Assembly (NCBI GenBank): GCA_018340375.1
Contig: JAFFJZ010000010.1
Location: forward strand, 11,904,001-11,968,000
Direction: 5' to 3'
Source of the DNA: Gonatopus flavifemur
Lineage: Eukaryota > Arthropoda > Insecta > Hymenoptera > Dryinidae
DNA length: 64,000 bases
This document shows, piece after piece, positions 11,768 through 22,890 of the stretch. The position numbers were made by a program, and so were the translations under genes. Each line of letters starts with the position of its first letter. Within the stretch, counting starts at the first letter, position 1. The notes beneath the pieces were generated by a model, which was not told the DNA's origin, did not search any database, and saw only the letters and a list, made by a program, of their open reading frames with translations.

Positions 11768-11931
11768 TATAAAAAATCTTTCCGTTGGAACTGACACGGA
11801 CTTGTTTACCCACCGAGTTCACGTTCAAAATATGTAAATTCTCACACGATGTTAATGTAGTACAGATTTGATATTATATGAACGGTGGGTCAACAAGTAC
11901 ATGTCAGTTCCAACGGAAAGATTTTTTATAT
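11768..11931. repeat. Nested hairpin element
   Basis: Arms of about 45 bp: ATATAAAAAATCTTTCCGTT with GGAACTGACACGGACTTG on the left, and CAAGTACATGTCAGTTCC with AACGGAAAGATTTTTTATAT on the right; 164 bp in all. A degenerate piece of one arm recurs at about 12050-12110 (GGAACTGACATGGACTTTTT). It lies inside the 1.6 kb foldback. Confidence 0.75.
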
Positions 11932-12326
11932 TTTGTCATTATTTATGAAATTCTGAGATCTGGCTTTCATTAATTCAGTATAACGAGTTTTAATGCTTCG
12001 GTTATGCATCGGGAGGGTGAAAATATTACAAACTACAACAAAATGCCGAAAGCTTTTTTTTGGAACTGACATGGACTTTTTTCACTTACTGAACGTGCAA
12101 TTCGAGTGAACTTTATATGTTAAACATATTTCCAACTATATGAACTGGCTATTTTTTCACTGTTTTTCCATTCGAATTCACGTGAAGGTGACAAACTCGA
12201 TCGTTGTCATGTTGTATGGAAAAACATTAGCAATCGAAAAGGTTATGAATATACTATCATGCACGTATATGTATTCTCAGTGAAAAGTTCAATGACTTTG
12301 GTGTTCTGAATTATTCAGATTATTGT

Positions 12327-12542
12327 ATGTTGCTGAAGTTTGAATCGTTTATTGAAACGAATTGGTAATCAAATAACAAAATACTTAGCTAGTAGAGACT
12401 CAAAATCTTGCAGTACACTTTTCAACCGCTTTTTACAGTTTTAAGGACTTAATTCGAGAAAATGAATAAAAATAATTCATCAGATTTTTTCAAGTTTGAA
12501 TTTTCATTTCGTTTCTATAAACGATTTAAACTTCGAGTACAT
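12327..12542. mobile_element. 216 bp MITE, ATGTTGCTGAAGTTTGAATCG family, copy 1
   Basis: Inverted ends ATGTTGCTGAAGTTTGAATC and its diverged complement ending in TTCGAGTACAT. Flanked by a 9 bp duplication with one mismatch, GATTATTGT (12318-12326) and GATTAATGT (12543-12551). The length is identical to copy 2 at 17264-17479. A 9 bp target duplication points to a Mutator-like superfamily; this is inferred from duplication length only. Confidence 0.85.
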
Positions 12543-12994
12543 GATTAATGTTGAATGCTCAACCATTCATAATTTGAATATTAAAATGCGTTTGATTTCA
12601 GCCTCATCAAAATCCGCACCAACAAAGGTATTCCGCTACATAAATCACAGTTGCGATTTTATCATAGCGCAGCACTGGCTGCTGTTCCAGCTAATGATGA
12701 TTCTGGTGACACATAACATCTCTTACGAATGAGACGTGCCAACAACGAATCGAGTGAATTGGATAATGATTACTGTTTTGGAAGTCACCAGTGACTGTCG
12801 ATACATTCATTATTACTGCACTTCATCTAAGGTGCGTCACATTAATCATCACTGTCCATCACATGCATCAGTATTCTAAGTTCCATAATCATTATTTTTA
12901 TTACGATCACCTCTGCTATCCGTTTGATTTTTGTCAGAAGTTTTGATTGACTCATACGATTCACAATGATCATTACTGTTTTCTTTTCTCAGTG

Positions 12995-13687
12995 CAGTAT
13001 TTCACAAAATGAGTAAATGAAATCAGAAAAGTTTGGTGCATGCATCTTTTTTGCATTACAAGAAAGATGCATGTACTGCGCTTTTTCGATCTTATTCTCT
13101 CATTTTCGAGAAAACTGGGGAGCGGAATATAGTACTTTGGGGACTTCAGAATGTTCCTAAATGTAATTACGTGTAATCGAGACGAATATGTTATATATAT
13201 AACATTTTGGATACTGCCCTGAATATATTTCAAATGTATTGAACGTTTCCTGAATTTCAACTTCTCGGTGGCACGGGTTAACGTCAACACAGGAAACTGA
13301 CACTGAACACAGGTGATTTTTCCATGTCGAAGAACCATTTCATGGGGTAGTATGCAAAATATTCCCACTTTCAAAAATAAGGACCACCCTAATATTGTCT
13401 TTACCAAATAAAATTACTGGACCTTTGAAAATTAAAGTATCTATGCAATTACGCATAATTGGCGCACAATTCTTCACAGTGACTGGTGAATTGAGACATT
13501 TTATGTTTACTGGGATTTATAAAAATATATATTCAACAGCTATCCAAGGTATCTCCACATGAATAAAAAACTGTATTCACGTTGGAAATTTTTTCCTCCC
13601 TTGGTTGAGTTAAGATTACTTCAAACTTGTATGGGTACTCATAATTTTGCATGTGGAACTACTCGAAATTTACCAGGGAACAATTGA
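12995..13687. other. No gene supported
   Basis: A 144-residue minus frame (12973-13407) overlaps the end of the 1.6 kb foldback and a scrap of the TTAA-MITE word GAGAAAACTGGGG (about 13100-13117). Its composition does not look coding. The rest is AT-rich and unassigned. Confidence 0.45.
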
Positions 13688-13896
13688 AGGTCCGAATGCA
13701 AAAACGCGCCGAGCGTCCCGAAAGCCGTATCTCCCTAGTGAATCAAACCATACCAAAATTCCCATTATTCTGCTAGTATGAATTTCTTATAATTTACAAT
13801 CGATGTGAATCCAGTAGCCTTTTGGTGGAAGTCACCAGATCATGATGAAAAGTGAACTGAAAATATACGCTCGGCGAGTTTTTGCATCCGGAACCT
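13688..13896. repeat. Foldback MITE, AGGTCCGAATGCAAAAAC ends
   Basis: Left end AGGTCCGAATGCAAAAAC then GCGCCGAGCGT. Right end ACGCTCGGCGAG then TTTTTGCATCCGGAACCT. These are inverted repeats of about 30 bp with a few mismatches, 209 bp overall. The centre is unique. No certain target duplication. Confidence 0.7.
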
Positions 13897-13909
13897 CATT
13901 TTTCCTTAT

Positions 13910-14350
13910 CAAAGAACAACTGGGATCATGTAATTCCTGCATGGGACTCATAGGTTCTGAATAGGACCACATGGGAATTTGCGATCCCCTAGCACCCCCA
14001 TATAGGACTCAACAGTACCCAGTTATTTCCATATGAATTTGTCTGGGATCCAACTTCTTTTTCAAACTGGGATCTGGGTACCCATGATTTCCTAGCACCC
14101 TCATATAGGTGTCTATAATCCACCCAGGGTACACTGGATGTATGATACCCAGGCGAAAAGTTATACTTGCGTACATCTTTGTGGAGGGGAGGGGTGAGGA
14201 GTTGATTATGGGGAAGGGAATCCTTTGTAAGGAACTACTTCGAAGGGACCTGCGAGCCAGTTGAGTGCTACTTTATCTGTAGAAAGAGAAAGGTTCAACA
14301 TTTTTTGCGAGTACTCTACACCCAGTGTACCCTGAGTGTCACAAAGTGAG
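13910..14350. repeat. Degenerate CATATGGGA / GGGTACCC words
   Basis: Short related words recur on both strands: GCATGGGACTCATAGG, CACATGGGAATTTG, CCCATATAGGACTCA, TGGGATCC, GGGTACCC. It ends near TACACCCAGTGTACCCTGAG (14312-14331). A second block with the same words and TACACCCAGTGTACACTCA lies at 18473-18600. The two could be halves of one disrupted element or separate copies. Confidence 0.45.
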
Positions 14351-16070
14351 AGTGAGTAAGTTTTTTAAATTTATCTGTATTTAGCGCTGGACTCTCGAGT
14401 AAAACTAACAAAACTCAATTTTACCAGTTCTGATGCAATATTCGTTGGGTCAATGGACGAATATTTAAAGAATGAAATGAGAGGAAATTTTCGAGAATTT
14501 TTTTTTAATTCTGAATATTAAGGTTTATTCAAGACTCTTGCAGTCTCGAAAGAGGTCTTGTGTTGTCTTGTCTTGGTCTTGACTTGAAAGAAAATTGCTC
14601 TACGTCCTGAATGCAATCAATATCAGCCTCCCACACGTGTTATTCCCAACTAATACATGACATCCACACTTGACTTGATGTATAAATTTGTCTTCAAACA
14701 TCGTAAAATTGAATGATATTTACTATTTTTAAATTTTATTCAAGAGTCTCGAGTCCACCTCTATCTGTATTGTCGTTCAAACTGTTCATTCTTGTACAGG
14801 ATAAACAGTAAGAGTGTTTCAACGTGATATTGAGGTATGTTTGTGAATATTGAAACGTTATTTTCAAAATTTATCGTAAGTACAGAACGGTGGAGACTCG
14901 CTCGGAAGTACAGAAGCGTCACAATTGTTCATCCAGAAGGAGGATAATTTTGAAATGGACTATTCTCTGTTTTAAACTGAACTACCAAAAATTTCCAAAT
15001 GATTTTATACCCAACATACCGGATAAAAGTAGCGGAGAGGCATGCAGGTTGGACCGTGTTTTGTTCTTGACTTATAAGATTAGAACAGGAAATTATTAAA
15101 TCAATATCCATATACCACTGAAAAGTGACAATCTTCAGCTATATTTCGTCATAGAAAGCTTCTTGATTGCTTTGAAATACTGCGAAATACAAGCGATTTT
15201 CTGAAGTTGGAAAAAATTGGTTTAAAAAAGTAAGCATGCAAGATGGACCACTTCTGAAAATTCGCTGAAAAGGTAGAGAAATGCATTCAATACATCAGGT
15301 ATGGAATTTGTAGCCGATATTTATTTATTTCAAATAGTTTTAACAGTGGAATAATCAAATATCACTAACAATCAAATCATAATCACCGATTCCATGGTCT
15401 GTCTTTCTCTCCCTTCGGCAGGCCATTCTAAAATAGAAGAATCACCGAATACTTGAGATTACATCCAATATAAACACCATTTTGATCATCAAAGATGGCA
15501 AGAAAAACTAGTGGCCCAACCTACATATTCAATGCAACTTTGCAATTGCAAGAGAATTATTGTAATTTCACAATATGATCGAAATATGTTTCGTGTGATT
15601 CGAAGAAATTGAGAAAAAAACATAATAAATTGATTTACCTTCATCAATCGATGAACACTATCCTCTTTGTACGAGATGGAATAAATTGAAATAAAACTTT
15701 TTTGCACGTTTTTCCACTTGCCTTCTGGAATACTCATAAGAGGTGTCTGTTTCTGCATTCTATGCACATGAAAAGTTAACATATGATGAGACTCGACTTC
15801 AATCGTCATGAAATCAGAGTTGCCAACTGTTAAAAATACAAAAAACTCCCTGGCCTAACCTGCTTGCCGGTTCAACCTGCATGCTTCTTCCCTACTCTCC
15901 ATACTTCGAAATCACGTTTTGGAAAACACTGACTTTCAAACTTTCCAAAAACATATACTTTTCCAAACCAATCGGAAAATGGCTTCGGTAGTCTTCAAGT
16001 ATATGTCTTCAGCTTTCAGGAGACCACCTATACAGTTGATTTATGTTTTTTTTTTGGAAAGGTACAACAG
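14351..16070. other. Unassigned DNA, possible weak element 15035-15890
   Basis: GCATGCAGGTTGGACC (15040) and GGTTCAACCTGCATGC (15874) face each other and could be ends of an 850 bp element; GCATGCAAGATGGACC occurs in the same orientation as the first at about 15235. A 106-residue minus frame (15489-15809) lies between them; I recognise no domain in it and do not call it coding. Confidence 0.35.
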
Positions 16071-16317
16071 CCCTAGTAAAAATGAATCATATAGGAACAT
16101 ATAAAAATCATGTGTAATCCATATAAAATTCATATATGGTCATATATGGCCATATATAATCCGTAAATAATCCATATCTAATTCATATATGACTCATATA
16201 TAATTTATATGTAATCCATACATGACCCATAAATGCCCTAGTGAAAAAGGATTATATATGGTCTATATATAATTATTGAAGTTTATATAAGTATTATTGA
16301 AATTTAGATATGCACTA

Positions 16318-17950
16318 GGGTGTGTCAAAAAAAACTTTTTTTTCATTAAAGGGGCTTAAACCCTTCATCCCGACCCCAAACTGAACCTCCCGAAACCTCA
16401 GGTCTCTAGTTTCAAATTTAGAGGTCGCTCAAACGAGTTTTATATTCCGATTTTACTGCCAGTTTGAAAAGTCACCTAATATATGGCATTTCGGCATTTT
16501 CTGGAGAAAATTCGCTGCCAGGCACAATTTTGAAGATATGACGATGAACTTGGGCTCAAAATACTCGTAAGGGATCCATCTTCGATGGTGATCTACCCCT
16601 TTTTCCGTCAGAAGGGTGTTTGACGTTTTTCACAAAGGGTGAAGTTCACAAAACACGTGTGAAATGGAAATAATAATGATAAAACGAAGTGAAACCGTAC
16701 AAACTATCGGCAAAATGTTATTGACTAGTATTTTCACGTGGAAAAGGGAACATCAGATGAGTCAAGAATTTCCAGTATGATTCAGTAACAGCCAGCAACC
16801 CCCATCTAGGGGTAAGAGATGGATTTTCCTAAAAATAGGAGTTGTTTTCTCAAACCAGACGGGATATGGAAAAGTTTGCATATAGATTCATGGAATGCTG
16901 AGGAGTGTACAAATTTGCAATAAGGAAACCTTGCGAAAAAATTGTTTGTAAACAAATTATTCAAACAAATTGAAGAAAAAATTATTCCAAGTGAAACCTG
17001 ATATCGCCTTCCGATATTTCAGGACGATTTTTTTCCGTAGAATCGAATAGCGGTATCAGCTTTTACGTGGAATGATTTTTTCTGTAATTTGTTTAAATAA
17101 TTTTTTCATGAAAACTTTTTTTCAAGGTTTTCTTATTGCAAATTTGTACACTCCTCAGCATCCCATGAATCCATATGCAATCTTTTGCATATCCGTCTGG
17201 TTTGAAAAAACAACTCCCATTTTTGGGAAAATTCATTTCTCACCCCTAGATGGGGGTTGCTAGATGTTGCTGAAGTTTGAATCGTTTATAAAACCGAAAC
17301 GAAAATTCAAACTCATTGGATCTAACGAGTCATCTGTATTTATTCCCTCGAATTGACTCTTTGTAACGAGAAACATCAATTTAAGAATGTACTGCAAAAT
17401 TTGGGGTCTCCAACAGCTGAATATTCTGTTTATTCGATTACGAATTCGTTTCAAAAAACGATTCGAACTTCAGCAACATGGTTGCTAGCTGGTACTGAAT
17501 CATACTGAGAACTCTTGACTCATCTAATGTTTCCTTCTCTATGGGAAAATACAGGTCAATAACATTCCGTCGATAGTTTGTACGGTTTCACTTTGTTTCA
17601 TCATTATTATTCCCATTTTACACGTGTTTCGTGAACTTCACCCTTCGTAAAAAACGTCAAAAACCGTCCTCACGAAAAAAGGTAGATCATCATCAAAGGT
17701 GGATCCCTTACGAGTATTTTGAGCCTAAGTTCATCGTGATATCTTCAAAATTGTGCCTGGCAGCGAATTTTCTCCAGAAAATGCCGAAATTTCATGTATC
17801 AGGTGACTTTTCAAACTGGCAAATATAAAACTCGATTGAGCGACCTCCAAATTTGAAGCTAGAGGCCTGAGGTTTCATGAGGTTCAGTTTGGGGTCGGAA
17901 TAAAGGGTTTAAGCCCCTCTAATAAAGAAAAAATTTTTTTTGACACACCC
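16318..17950. mobile_element. Giant foldback, arms about 690 bp, TA-flanked
   Basis: Bounded by TA (16316-16317 and 17951-17952), ends GGGTGTGTCAAAAAAAAC and its complement. The left arm 16318-17008 and the right arm 17049-17950 (less a 216 bp insertion and its 9 bp duplication) are reverse complements over almost their whole length with modest divergence; the loop is about 40 bp. Recognisable paired segments include CACCCCTAGATGGGGGTTGC and GGTGAAGTTCACAAAACACG. No coding frame spans an arm. TA duplication suggests mobilisation by a Tc1/mariner-like enzyme, which is an inference. Confidence 0.85.
17264..17479. mobile_element. 216 bp MITE, ATGTTGCTGAAGTTTGAATCG family, copy 2
   Basis: Ends ATGTTGCTGAAGTTTGAATC and GATTCGAACTTCAGCAACAT. 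Perfect 9 bp duplication GGTTGCTAG at 17255-17263 and 17480-17488. The opposite palindrome arm (about 16790-16810) has the uninterrupted sequence, giving a direct view of the empty site. Same length as copy 1. Confidence 0.92.
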
Positions 17951-18472
17951 TAATGTGCACATATATAGTTATATATAGTGGTATAAATGGAATTTGAGAT
18001 AATTATATATGAAAAGAATTATTCAGATTTTTTACTATATATAACAATTCAAGTTTTTATATATAGCTCCATATATAACTATATATGTGCTTATATGAAT
18101 CTTAATAATACTTATATAAACTTCAATAATTATATATAGACCATATATCATCCCTTTTCACTAGGGTGCAAGATTTTTTCACACATGTAAACAAATTCTG
18201 CCATATATGAAATATTCTCCATACATGCATTATACATGAATCATATATGGTCATATATGTTTACTTTTCATTACTGAGTTTGAAAAAAAAACCCGATTTG
18301 TTCCGAGAATGTTCTTGTATTTCTTCAAATATCGAATGAACTATTGTAGTTAGAGAAAACCGGATTCCACAAACGTTTTCCTGAAATTTCGACGTTCAAT
18401 TTGAAGAAAAAAAAACATTGCTGTATGATTTTTTCACTCTAAGATATAAGCGATTTGAAATCGCTTGGGTAT

Positions 18473-18600
18473 CGTACACCCAGTGTACACTCAACGGCAA
18501 ACGACGATAGTGTATCCTGGGAGGGATAAGTTTCTACTTATTCCTATATGGGTTTCTCTGGAACCCAGCTGGATTTTTTCGCCTGGGTATGGCTTGATTG
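18473..18600. repeat. GGGTAT/TACACCC word block
   Basis: Contains TACACCCAGTGTACACTCA, CCTATATGGGTTTCT, GGAACCCAGCTGG and TTCGCCTGGGTATGG, related to 13910-14350 and in part inverted relative to it (GATACCCAGGCGAAAAG at about 14147). Probably the same repeat family. Confidence 0.45.
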
Positions 18601-18711
18601 GCCTCAGGTAGGAGCGGCTTCAATCACTTTCTGTATTTGAACTACTTTTGCTTGTCAAATACTTTCAAATTCGATGTTAAAATTTTTTATTTCCTAATCC
18701 AAAAGTTTAAA

Positions 18712-18970
18712 TTATGCCAATGTTGACAACAGGTGCAGTACAGTGCCAGTATTCGGTCTCCAACACTTGGCTAACATGTCCGAAATGAGTACTATGCTTG
18801 TACTGATGAACCAGTACTGAGAGTTGAATGTCGGCCAGGTACTGATCCAGTACAGGCACTGCACTCATTGCGAATAATAGTATTAGTACCAAATCCCTAG
18901 TACAGAAAAGCGTTATCATCCCAGACAAATGCTAGTGCCCTGCCAGTCTTGGCCAGTACTGGTGCATTTA
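18712..18970. repeat. CAGTACTGG-word MITE
   Basis: Variants of CCAGTACTGG, AGTACTG and TGCAGTACAGTGCC occur about fifteen times on both strands, including AACCAGTACTGAGAG, GATCCAGTACAGGCAC and GGCCAGTACTGGTGCA. Because the word is itself palindromic, no orientation can be assigned. The open minus frame here (18707-18928) is a by-product. Confidence 0.65.
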
Positions 18971-20363
18971 AAATACAAGAAGTAATTGCAGCTACTCATC
19001 CCTCGTGGCCTGGACCAGAATTCATCCCCACGTAGGTATTGATCGAATGATGATTAATCTGCAGAATGCTTTGCTTACAGGATGAGAACATTTCCATCCG
19101 TGTGAACTGATTTATCACTTGCAACTCTTTTCAAGATTCTTGCATTTTACTGCGTTCCAGTCGATTAACATTGTAATGAAATTATGTGAAATCCATTGGA
19201 AAAATTATTCCAATTGCAATAGGAGAATCGTTGAATACAGTATAAAAGCAATTTAATATAAATCAAAACTGTATACAACTGTAATTTACGATCTATCATT
19301 CTTCTAGATCTGATTCATTATCGATAAGAGTGGAAAATATGATATCGTACGTGGATGAGTAACGTTCATGAGCATCGTAAGAAATGAACATCACCCAATG
19401 AATAAGTTCGGAATGTATACGATAGTTGATAATTAGAATTTAGCAGCTGAATACAACAAACCCATATGTGGAAATCGAAACCCGACTCCATACTTGCACA
19501 GTACCGTTACTGGAGTTATCAGTTCCAGTGGAGTTAAGCAAGCATTATAGGGCGATTTCATTCGACAGTGCTGATTCGGTGTCAAAATCATAACGACGCT
19601 TCATGAAACTCCAGTATTTGAATTATAATACTGCTCGTATTAGTGTACCGCATTTATATGGATTTGCATGAGAGATGTGCGAATCGCAGTTTTTGATCCA
19701 CGAATTGGATCGAATCGAATTTTCCGATTCGAATCGAATTCCAGCACAAAAGTATTCAAGACACATCTTCAAAATGTAAATAGAACCAGCGTCTACAGGA
19801 TGAGTGGAGGTTGTCACGAAATTTGATTATGTTTTGTTTTCTTTTTATCCTGACAGGGTTTTAAGATCGACCCAATGATGGCTCATGACTGGACCATAGG
19901 TGAAATTAATCGAACGGTGATGGCACCTATCAACGGTTTGATGATAACTGAATACCGGATGATAACTTGGGCCCAGGAATGGCGAAAAGTGAGCGGCCAA
20001 TTATCGATGATGAGCCGACTATCGAGGGTTTTGATGCCTGGATACCTTGTCAATTTTGATATAATTTTTCAATTGATTCCTCACGTGATCTCGACGTATC
20101 ATTGCACTCGAGTCCTAATAGCTGTTCCACACTCCGTTCATTCGAAATTCATTTGTTAAAAAATTCTCACGAAAATGACGTGAAATATCACGTGATTTAC
20201 AGCGTGATTTTTCATGTGTTTTGCAGCATTGGCGAGGAGTCCATTTTTTATCATGATCAGGGCTGGGCAAGTATTTGAAATACAATCATTCCAAATACGT
20301 ACTGGAATAAAAACCAGTGTTATATATCTCACATTTGAAATATATTTCCTTCAGCATTTTATA

Positions 20364-20733
20364 CACGGAGAAAAAGGAATTCGCTGTGACAGCGAAATCT
20401 ACTTTTGCTGGGTTCCTTTTGCCAGAGCAGCAAATTTTTTGCTGTGACAGCAAACTATTTGCTGTTCCAGCAATCTTGTTAGCTGCGACAGCGAATTTTT
20501 AGCTGTGACAGCAAAAAATGTTTGCTATCCCAGCAAAATTTGTTTGCTATTCTATATATAATACTGAAAATTTGCTGGCGGAGCAAACATTTTTTGCTGT
20601 CACAGCTAAAAAATTGCTGTCGTAGCTAACATGATTGCTGTTATAGCAAATTTTTAGCTAGGCCAGCAAAAAAATTTGCTATTCTATATATAATACCTCG
20701 ATTTGCTGCGTCAGCAAATTTTTTCTCTCCGTG
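20364..20733. mobile_element. GCTG/CAGC-word MITE, copy B
   Basis: TA-flanked (20362-20363 and 20734-20735), ends CACGGAGAAAAAGG and TTTTTTCTCTCCGTG, 370 bp. Opposite orientation to copy A. At least ten GCTGTNNCAGC / GCTGNGACAGC words are spread over both strands, and the segment CTATTCTATATATAATAC occurs twice. The TIR matches that of the element at 27742-28045, whose interior is unrelated. Confidence 0.9.
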
Positions 20734-21055
20734 TATTTGAAGTGCTTCCTTCAAAATCTTTGGTATTTAATCCTTCAAATATTTGAGAATTTGTCAAAAT
20801 ACTGAGGGAATATATTTGAAATACAAAAAACAAAATACTTCAGGAGATCTATTTCAAAATTCTTTGAAAAATACACTTGATATACAATTAATACCTAACC
20901 AATGGGCGACATGTTGGAAGGCCAGCTTGGGTTACTACATATGCTTCATATCTAGAATACACAAAGGAACAGGTCTTCGAAAAACCGGATATATCAATTT
21001 TATTTGCTAAAATTACAATTATTATTCAAAATCTGAATCAGAAAATTTTTAATAT

Positions 21056-21612
21056 AAAAACTTGAAATTTTTCCTGCCAGAAATAACGAAGTCCAGTAGA
21101 AGTGAAAAATGTCAGTACAACAGTGATGAAATTCCAGCATAACTGGAAAATTCCGTTGCATAGCAACTGGAAAATTCCATCACACAACCTTAAAAATTGC
21201 AGTTCAAAACCTGTATAATTCAATTGCATAGCACCTGGAAAATTCCATCACACGACCTGAAAATTGCAGTTCAAAACCTGTATAATTCGGGAATACCAAT
21301 GATTAGTTTTTTTTTTTCTAAATTCGAAATTTTTCCCAAGTCCTTTTTGAGGGGATATTTTTTTCTGGTGCACAAAAACTATAAAATTGTAGTACGAGCT
21401 GGTCAAATTTTCGCGAAATCATGGCAAAATTTCAGTACATCATCTCAAACTTGAAACTTCCAGTATAAGGACTGAATTTTCAGTTATGCTTGGTAAATTG
21501 TCAATACCGTACCAACAAAATTTCTGTACTGAAATTTCCATATTCCAGTACTAGCACTGAAAATTTCCAGTCCAGTTGCACAGTAAATTTTCAGTTTTTT
21601 TTACAGTGTAAA
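21056..21612. repeat. ACTGGAAAATTCCAGT word repeats with a 68 bp tandem duplication
   Basis: Words such as AACTGGAAAATTCC, CAGTACTAGCACTGAAAATT and GTACTGAAATTTCC recur on both strands, ending in TTTTTTTTACAGTGTA (21595-21610), which resembles a CACTGTAAAAAA-type terminus with adjacent TA. Within it, 21156-21223 and 21224-21291 are direct copies (period 68) starting TTGCATAGCAACTGGAAAA / TTGCATAGCACCTGGAAAA. Confidence 0.65.
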
Positions 21613-22088
21613 TTAAGTGAAGAATCACGTTCTTTTTTCTCTGGGCGATTTTAAATAAGAAATTCAGTTACCTGAACGAAATATTAGTTTCCAACTAAAA
21701 ATGTTTGTTATAACAGACAATATTCCAGTCCAGGCAACTCCAATTTCTCATTCCATATCAATTTTAATTATTGCAACCAAGACCGTGTTTTTTTTTCAGG
21801 GCAATCCAGCACATTTCGATGAAAGTCAAACAATTTCACAGAAATGTACTGTAAAAAACAATCTGAAATTTTTTACAGTGTGTATTAGATCTAATGGACT
21901 ATTATTATTGAATATCGCCGAAAATTTGCTACATTGGCGTTGAATTTTCTGATCTTCAATGAAACAAACCAATTCTTTAGTTTTTTTCCGTCGCCGATTC
22001 GAAATCGAATTCTTGCGATTCGGAATCTTTGAATAATTCGTATAAGAATTCCTGATGTTCGTTAACGAACCGAATCGATTTCATCAAC

Positions 22089-22206
22089 CCCAGTAAAAAT
22101 TATTATAGCGGTTGTCTAGCAGCTTTCAAGGCACTAGCAGTGAAGCTAGTCACTAGACAGGGCCTTGAAATTAACTATGAGGTGGCTAGAGTGATTTCTG
22201 CTAGGG
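22089..22206. repeat. 118 bp hairpin MITE, CCCAGT/CTAG words
   Basis: Starts CCCAGTAAAAATTATTATAG and ends CTAGAGTGATTTCTGCTAGGG, inverted repeats with mismatches. The centre is built of CTAGCAG / CACTAGC / CTAGTCACTAG words. The end sequence and word are shared with the nested hairpin at 43075-43242. Confidence 0.7.
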
Positions 22207-22383
22207 AAGATTCGATGCGATTCGATTTCGAACGATTCGCACACCTCTAGCTTGTATACGGCCACGAGATATTTTTCTCTTGATTGCTTGAACTACGTAC
22301 AAGTGGAGTTTCAAGAAGCCACGGCCCAATACCTCACCCTCGTATAAGGGTGGAATAATTTGATCCACTTCGAGTAGTAGCAT

Positions 22384-22890
22384 GCACTGTAAAAAAATGT
22401 TTACTACAAAACCCCAGCACTTTAATGAAAGTCTTCAACCAGAATATTGGACTGAAAATTCTGGTGTATTTGCAAAAACATTCTATCACATTCATTGGAA
22501 TTCCACTGCAAAAATTGTAATTTTGCTGTACAAAATCTGTAAAATTTCAGAAAAGGTACGCTGTAAAAAATGTGGGGAGTTTTTCTTCACACTGTTGATG
22601 GATTCCGTCCCCTCATCCCGGGGGGATTATTTCTCCATGAAAAGTGAGGGATTCTTCTACCACTTTGAGGAACTATTTTCTTTTCCGGGTGCTGAATCCT
22701 CTACAAATGAAGGAAAAGTCCACCAAATTATGGTGAAAAATTCCCTATCTATGAAACAACCTTGCTGTCACCATTTTTTGAGGGAACATTCCACGGTTAT
22801 TTTTTAGACTGTACTAGAAAATGGATGTGCTGAAATTTTCGGGTACCAAGATTCAGTCAAATTCTTGTTTTTTCGGGTGTAAGTTGATTG
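22384..22890. repeat. CACTGTAAAAAA-ended word-repeat region
   Basis: Begins GCACTGTAAAAAAATGTTT. Words such as CTGTAAAATTTCAG, CTGAAAATTCTGG and GGGGATTATTTCTCC with their complements fill it. A 141-residue frame (22382-22807) spans it but is composed of these words. The right end is not clear. Confidence 0.45.

Larger units (their letters stand above)
11376..12994. mobile_element. 1.6 kb foldback element, CACTGAG ends
   Basis: Ends are CACTGAGAGAAGGAAACAGT and ACTGTTTTCTTTTCTCAGTG, inverted repeats. The arms extend roughly 11376-11720 and 12610-12994, matching in segments such as CAAACGGATAGCAGAGGTGA and its complement. The interior is full of CAGTAATGATTACTG-type words on both strands. Flanking dinucleotides are CA on each side. 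Two other elements are nested inside (11768-11931 and 12327-12542). The CACTGAG end belongs with the CACGGAG-type ends elsewhere. Confidence 0.75.
16071..18276. mobile_element. ATATATGG-word MITE, split by a giant foldback
   Basis: The outer parts (16071-16317 and 17951-18276) consist of CATATATGG / TATATAATCCATA words on both strands. The block CCCTAGTGAAAA with TATATGGTCTATATATAATT occurs on the left (about 16235-16275) and inverted on the right (about 18135-18172), and CCCTAGTAAAAATGAA begins the left side. The middle is the separate TA-flanked foldback below, inserted within the words. Outer ends are only approximate. Confidence 0.6.
19671..22248. mobile_element. 2.6 kb element, AGAGRTGTGCGAATCG ends, heavily nested
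   Basis: The left end AGAGATGTGCGAATCG and right end CGATTCGCACACCTCT are inverted repeats with one mismatch. Next to them lie both-strand GATTCGAATCGAATTC words (19710-19745 on the left; 21995-22080 and 22208-22240 on the right). Inside lie the GCTG MITE copy B, an ACTGGAAAATTCC word region and the CCCAGT hairpin at 22089-22206. GCATG and GCTTG next to the ends may be a weak duplication. A hAT-like origin is possible from the GTGTGCG-type terminus, but not shown. Confidence 0.65.

Noticed and set aside
12973..13407. 144-residue minus-strand frame
   Set aside because: Overlaps a foldback end and a MITE fragment; no recognisable motif.
18135..18172. CRISPR-like or satellite array from regularly recurring words
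   Set aside because: Words are degenerate, on both strands and irregularly spaced; there are no conserved direct repeats with unique spacers, and the context is eukaryotic.
22382..22807. 141-residue plus-strand frame
   Set aside because: Lies within CACTGTAAAAAA-type word repeats; no domain or splice context.
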